Of a DNA stretch of 64,000 nucleotides, positions 60,812 to 64,000 are shown piece after piece. A program made the translations under genes and the position numbers. The DNA is taken from assembly GCF_002264395.1 (NCBI RefSeq), contig NZ_NFVA01000017.1, positions 1-64,000 of the forward strand, in the 5' to 3' direction. Every line of letters begins with the position of its first letter. Within the stretch, counting starts at the first letter, position 1. The DNA comes from Paenibacillus sp. VTT E-133291. Lineage in GTDB: Bacteria; Bacillota; Bacilli; Paenibacillales; Paenibacillaceae. The notes below the pieces were generated by a model that was not told the DNA's origin, did not search any database, and worked only from the letters and a program-made list of their open reading frames with translations.

Positions 60812-62233
60812 CTAAATCCCGATAGATCTTCCATCTACAGCTAACATAGCTTCTCCAATGATCTCCGAAAGTGTTGGGTGAGCATGGATGGCCTCACCAA
60901 CCTCCCAAGGCGTTGCATCCAGCAGTTGAGCCAGTGCAGCTTCTCCGATTAAATCCGTAACATGAGGACCAATCATCTGCACGCCGAGAATATCTCCGCT
61001 GCTTCGATCCGCTACAACCTTTACAAACCCGTCCTTCTGGCCGTATACAATCGCCTTGCCAATGGCCGAGAAAGGGTATTTTCCAATCACTACATCATGT
61101 CCCATTGCTTTAGCTTCCTTCTCAGTATGACCCACACTCGCTACTTCAGGACGTGTATAAACACAGCGTGGTACAAGATGTATGTGATAAGGATGAAGTT
61201 TCTCACCAGCGAGATGGTTGACCGCCATAATGCCTTCATGGCTGGCGGCATGAGCTAGTTGTAATCCACCGATACAGTCACCAATCGCATAAATATGCGG
61301 CTCAGCCGTCTGCATACTAGCATTTACAGCAATAATTCCTTTATCAAAGCGAATATCTGTATTTTCCAGACCAATATTCTCTATATTCGCTACCCTCCCT
61401 ACGGATACAAGCAGCTTTTCTGCGGATAGACTTTGGGTTTGCTCTCCCTTACGGGCATCGATCGAAATTCCATCGTCCGTTACCTTGCAGGTTGCAGCAT
61501 CCACTGTAGTTTCAGTCAGTACTCTAACACCACGTTTTTTAAGTAGACGCTGCAATTCTTTAGCTACTTCTTCATCCTCTTGAGGTAGTAACTGACTAGC
61601 AGCTTCAACTACCGTAACCTGTACTCCGAAATCAACCAGCATAGAGGCCCATTCCACCCCAATGACTCCGCCTCCAACAATAATGATGGAAGAAGGTAAC
61701 TCGTCGAGCGTGAGTGCTTCATCACTGCTAAGAATAACTTTCCCGTCTGGTTCCAGACCAGGTAATACACGCGGACGAGATCCTGTAGCAATAATAAGAT
61801 GGTTCGAGAGCACTGTTTCCATTTCACCGTCTTCTAGCTCCACAGCAACAGCACCACTACGCGGGGAAAAAATAGAGGGACCCGTCACGCGCCCCTTGCC
61901 TTTAATGACTTGTATTTTATTTTTGCGCATCAAATATTGTACGCCCTGATGAAGTTGTTCAACTACCGCTTCCTTGCGCTTTTGTACTTTTGGGAATACG
62001 AGCTGTACACCGCTTGTCTCAATGCCATAGCTCTCACTCTCGATGATTTCAGCATATACTTCTGCGCTTCTGAGCAGCGATTTGCTAGGAATGCAGCCAC
62101 GGTGCAGGCAGGTTCCTCCCAGTTTGTCCATTTCGATGACGACGACGGACTTTCCAAGCTGTGCAGCGCGAATGGCTGCCACATATCCCCCGGTTCCTCC
62201 GCCAAGTATGGCCACGTCACATGAAATTGTCAT
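60812..62233 (-). CDS. lpdV: Dihydrolipoamide dehydrogenase (E3)
   Basis: A 473-residue flavoprotein that reoxidises the lipoyl group of E2. FAD motif GGGTGGYVAAIRAAQLG, the redox disulfide CLHRGC (residues 42 and 47), NAD motif VGGGVIGVEWASML and the catalytic His-Glu pair in HAHPTLSE near the end. First gene of the operon lpdV-bkdAA-bkdAB-bkdB-lipB, the order of B. subtilis lpdV-bkdAA-bkdAB-bkdB; ptb, bcd and buk are absent from this side. GGAGG eight bases before the ATG. Confidence 0.93.
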   Translation of the reverse strand: MTISCDVAILGGGTGGYVAAIRAAQLGKSVVVIEMDKLGGTCLHRGCIPSKSLLRSAEVYAEIIESESYGIETSGVQLVFPKVQKRKEAVVEQLHQGVQYLMRKNKIQVIKGKGRVTGPSIFSPRSGAVAVELEDGEMETVLSNHLIIATGSRPRVLPGLEPDGKVILSSDEALTLDELPSSIIIVGGGVIGVEWASMLVDFGVQVTVVEAASQLLPQEDEEVAKELQRLLKKRGVRVLTETTVDAATCKVTDDGISIDARKGEQTQSLSAEKLLVSVGRVANIENIGLENTDIRFDKGIIAVNASMQTAEPHIYAIGDCIGGLQLAHAASHEGIMAVNHLAGEKLHPYHIHLVPRCVYTRPEVASVGHTEKEAKAMGHDVVIGKYPFSAIGKAIVYGQKDGFVKVVADRSSGDILGVQMIGPHVTDLIGEAALAQLLDATPWEVGEAIHAHPTLSEIIGEAMLAVDGRSIGI

Positions 62234-62280
62234 GATATGTATCCTCCAGTCATTACACGTAAGTTCATTTTACATTGTAT

Positions 62281-62308
62281 ATTGTACTCTCTTTTTAGCG
62301 TATTACAA
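62281..62308 (-). promoter_or_regulatory. Candidate sigma-A promoter of the bkd operon
   Basis: Minus-strand TTGTAA (62308-62303), 16-base spacer, TACAAT (62286-62281), 48 bases before lpdV. It suggests vegetative expression, unlike the sigma-L control of the B. subtilis bkd operon; no -24/-12 GG-GC motif was found. Confidence 0.5.
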
Positions 62309-62400
62309 AACTTATAAACATCATATCCAAATGGACTTTTTCTTACTAAAGCGTTATCATATGGTTGAATCCATTGGGCTAAGAGGGGTAGGAGACACTT

Positions 62401-62706
62401 ATGAAACTATTAATTTCACGCTTCATTGCCATCCTTATTCTTGTGTTTCCCGGTTTAATCGCAATGAAGGGCTTCTTAATGATGAAGGACGATATTTTTG
62501 ATTATATCTCTATGCACGGCGATGATTCCGTTGTTCCAGATTTCGCTTGGCTGCATTTCGGTGGAGGGTTTCTGCTCTTTGCAGCAGGCATGACTTTCCT
62601 TGGCGGCTGGATTCTAGCAAGAGACCGCAAACGTAATTATGTTGGCCCTCGTTTCAAAGAGAAACAAAAAGCGAAACAAGCTGCAGCGCAAGAAACGATC
62701 TCATAA
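62401..62706 (+). CDS. DUF2627 membrane protein (YqzF-like)
   Basis: A 101-residue protein with two membrane helices (about 5-25 and 50-70), a short loop with a HFGGGFLLF motif and a basic, glutamine-rich tail. It matches the DUF2627 family, whose B. subtilis member YqzF lies next to the bkd operon, the same context as here. Function unknown. Divergent from lpdV; GTAGGAG precedes the ATG. Confidence 0.8.
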   Translation: MKLLISRFIAILILVFPGLIAMKGFLMMKDDIFDYISMHGDDSVVPDFAWLHFGGGFLLFAAGMTFLGGWILARDRKRNYVGPRFKEKQKAKQAAAQETIS

Positions 62707-62813
62707 GCAGCATAATCATCCCCTCATAGTACAATCGAAATCTATTTCACATTCTGCAATTAAACCATCCGACAACTCACTTCAAATGCATAACGAATAT
62801 CCACACATTACAT

Positions 62814-62868
62814 AAAGGCGGGAGTTTTCATGGACGCGACCTGCGCTTCCTTGAAAACTCCCGCCTTT
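62814..62868. terminator. Strong bidirectional terminator
   Basis: A 17-bp perfect stem (62814-62830 against 62852-62868) with T-run on the right and A on the left, between the converging DUF2627 and ABC exporter genes. Confidence 0.9.
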
Positions 62869-62879
62869 TTTATCACAGC

Positions 62880-64000
62880 TTAAAGCCTAGCCTTATCAAG
62901 TACTTCTCTACGACCGCCTTGCACCAACTCACTGTACAAGCCACCTTGCTTCAACAACTCCTCATGGGAGCCCTGCTGCAGTAATCTGCCCCCTTGAAGA
63001 ACAAGAATTCGATCAGCTGCCCGGATGGTGCCCAGTCTATGGGCAATAACGAAGCTGGTCCGTCCCTTCATTAGCGCCTGAAGTCCTTCCTGAATCTTGA
63101 TTTCGGTCACCGTATCGATACTGCTAGTGGCTTCATCAAGAACAAGCATCGAAGGATTGGCAAGAATGGCCCTTGCAATGGATAGCAATTGCTTCTGTCC
63201 TTGGCTTATGCCGCTACCATCTGCAGAGAGCATTCGATCATAACCTTCCGGCATTCGGATAATAAAAGAATGAGCGTTAGCCAGCTTGGCCGCCGCCTCG
63301 ACCTCTTCATCGGAAGCATCCAGTCTACCGTAACGAATATTATCGCGGATGCTGCCCTTGAATAAAAAGGAGTCCTGCAGCACAAACGCCATATGGCTCC
63401 TCAGGCTTTCACGCCGAATCGAAGTGACATCTAAGCCATCCAGCGTAATTTTACCCTGATTAGGATCATAGAAACGAGATAACAGCCCGATAAGTGTTGT
63501 TTTGCCGGCACCGGTAGGTCCTACTAAGGCGATCATCTCACCAGGCTTCGCTTCAAAGCTAATATCATGCAGCGTGTTAAAACTTCCGTCATATGAAAAA
63601 GATACCTTTTCGAACTTCACTGCTCCCTCAACTTTAACCAGCGAAGTAGCTGCACCTTCATCTTTAGCTTCCGTCTCTTCGTCCAGCACTTCAAACACTC
63701 TTTCCGCTCCCGCAACCGCTGACAGTAGTGTATTCCACTGATTCGCTAAGTCATTAAGAGGGCGAGTAAATTGACGCGTATATTCTACAAACACAATAAT
63801 CACACCGACCGTAATCGCTCCGCGAATGGCTAACAAACCGCCGACTCCAGCCACAATAGCGAAGCTCAAATTATTAAGTCCATTCATCAGCTTAGGAATG
63901 AAGCCTGAAATCGACTGTGCCCAGTATCCAGAGAGCATAATCCGCTCATTGCGTTCATGAAAACCAGCGATGACCCGTTCCTCTTGTGAAAAAGCCTTGA
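62880..64000 (-). CDS. ABC exporter half-transporter, 5' end beyond the window
   Basis: The C-terminal 373 codons of a half transporter; the frame continues to the right edge (KAFSQEERVIAGFHERNER precedes the first internal ATG at 63938), so the start lies outside. The last membrane segments are followed by an ATPase domain: Walker A GPTGAGKTT, signature ISQGQKQL (the usual LSGGQ is ISQGQ), Walker B MLVLDEATSSIDT and switch His in IAHRLGTI. The altered signature with TSSIDT is typical of one subunit of heterodimeric exporters (YfiB/YfiC or YheI/YheH type). The partner gene would be just outside to the right. Confidence 0.88.
   Translation of the reverse strand, partial: KAFSQEERVIAGFHERNERIMLSGYWAQSISGFIPKLMNGLNNLSFAIVAGVGGLLAIRGAITVGVIIVFVEYTRQFTRPLNDLANQWNTLLSAVAGAERVFEVLDEETEAKDEGAATSLVKVEGAVKFEKVSFSYDGSFNTLHDISFEAKPGEMIALVGPTGAGKTTLIGLLSRFYDPNQGKITLDGLDVTSIRRESLRSHMAFVLQDSFLFKGSIRDNIRYGRLDASDEEVEAAAKLANAHSFIIRMPEGYDRMLSADGSGISQGQKQLLSIARAILANPSMLVLDEATSSIDTVTEIKIQEGLQALMKGRTSFVIAHRLGTIRAADRILVLQGGRLLQQGSHEELLKQGGLYSELVQGGRREVLDKARL

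Noticed and set aside
1..64000. CRISPR arrays, tRNA or rRNA genes, IS elements, prophage
   Set aside because: No regularly spaced repeats, no tRNA-like or rRNA-like sequence, no transposase or phage structural proteins were found on either strand.

Overview
The window looks like chromosomal DNA of an endospore-forming member of the Bacillota, most likely Paenibacillus or a close relative. The reasons are: sporulation genes (dacF-spoIIAA-spoIIAB-sigF, spoVAA-spoVAB, spoIIM); the nudF-endoQ-spoIIM-fur-yqzK-xerD-deoB-punA order typical of Bacilli; strong AGGAGG-type ribosome sites; and YesM/YesN-type two-component systems beside LplABC-type sugar importers. No rRNA, tRNA, insertion sequence, prophage or CRISPR array was seen.

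Layout. 1-1.4 kb: the start of the spoVA operon, cut by the left edge. 1.6-11 kb: a beta-1,4-galactan locus with a secreted and a cytoplasmic GH53 galactanase, a binding-protein importer without its own ATPase, and a histidine kinase/AraC regulator pair. 11.3-12.5 kb: an FMN riboswitch controlling an EamA-type transporter, probably for riboflavin. 12.7-19.7 kb: a membrane-anchored PstS-like protein, a cell-wall amidase, an AI-2E family protein, an esterase, a VOC protein, a decayed GNAT acetyltransferase and a thioredoxin-like [2Fe-2S] protein. 19.8-31.7 kb: a Fur-controlled siderophore-iron region with three binding lipoproteins, two FecCD permeases, two AraC regulators fused to siderophore-binding domains, an ABC exporter and a ferredoxin-NADP reductase, with Fur boxes at all four control regions. 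31.8-34.8 kb: a BceAB-like peptide-resistance ABC module. 35.1-41.7 kb: a signalling block made of a degenerate CheB-like protein, a chemoreceptor, a ComA-like regulator and a soluble five-PAS ComP-like kinase.

41.8-54.4 kb: the conserved Bacilli backbone, read right to left as nudF, endoQ, spoIIM, fur, yqzK, xerD, deoB, punA, a 39-codon gene, pdp, dacF, spoIIAA, spoIIAB, sigF. A frameshifted serine hydrolase interrupts it. 54.5-64 kb: a small conserved protein, an M20 peptidase, a Prli42-like membrane peptide, lipB, the branched-chain 2-oxoacid dehydrogenase operon (lpdV-bkdAA-bkdAB-bkdB) with an unusual repeat array between bkdAB and bkdB, a DUF2627 protein, and a partial ABC exporter.

How the parts fit. 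Fur is encoded at 51.4 kb, and its operators lie in the siderophore block of the same window. LipB lies directly downstream of the lipoyl-carrying E2 gene. In B. subtilis the spoIIA and spoVA operons are adjacent; here about 40 kb of accessory genes separates them. The most unusual item is the CheB-like protein at 35.1-36.2 kb, which has lost both the receiver acid pocket and the catalytic serine, beside a chemoreceptor with no CheA, CheW or CheR in view.
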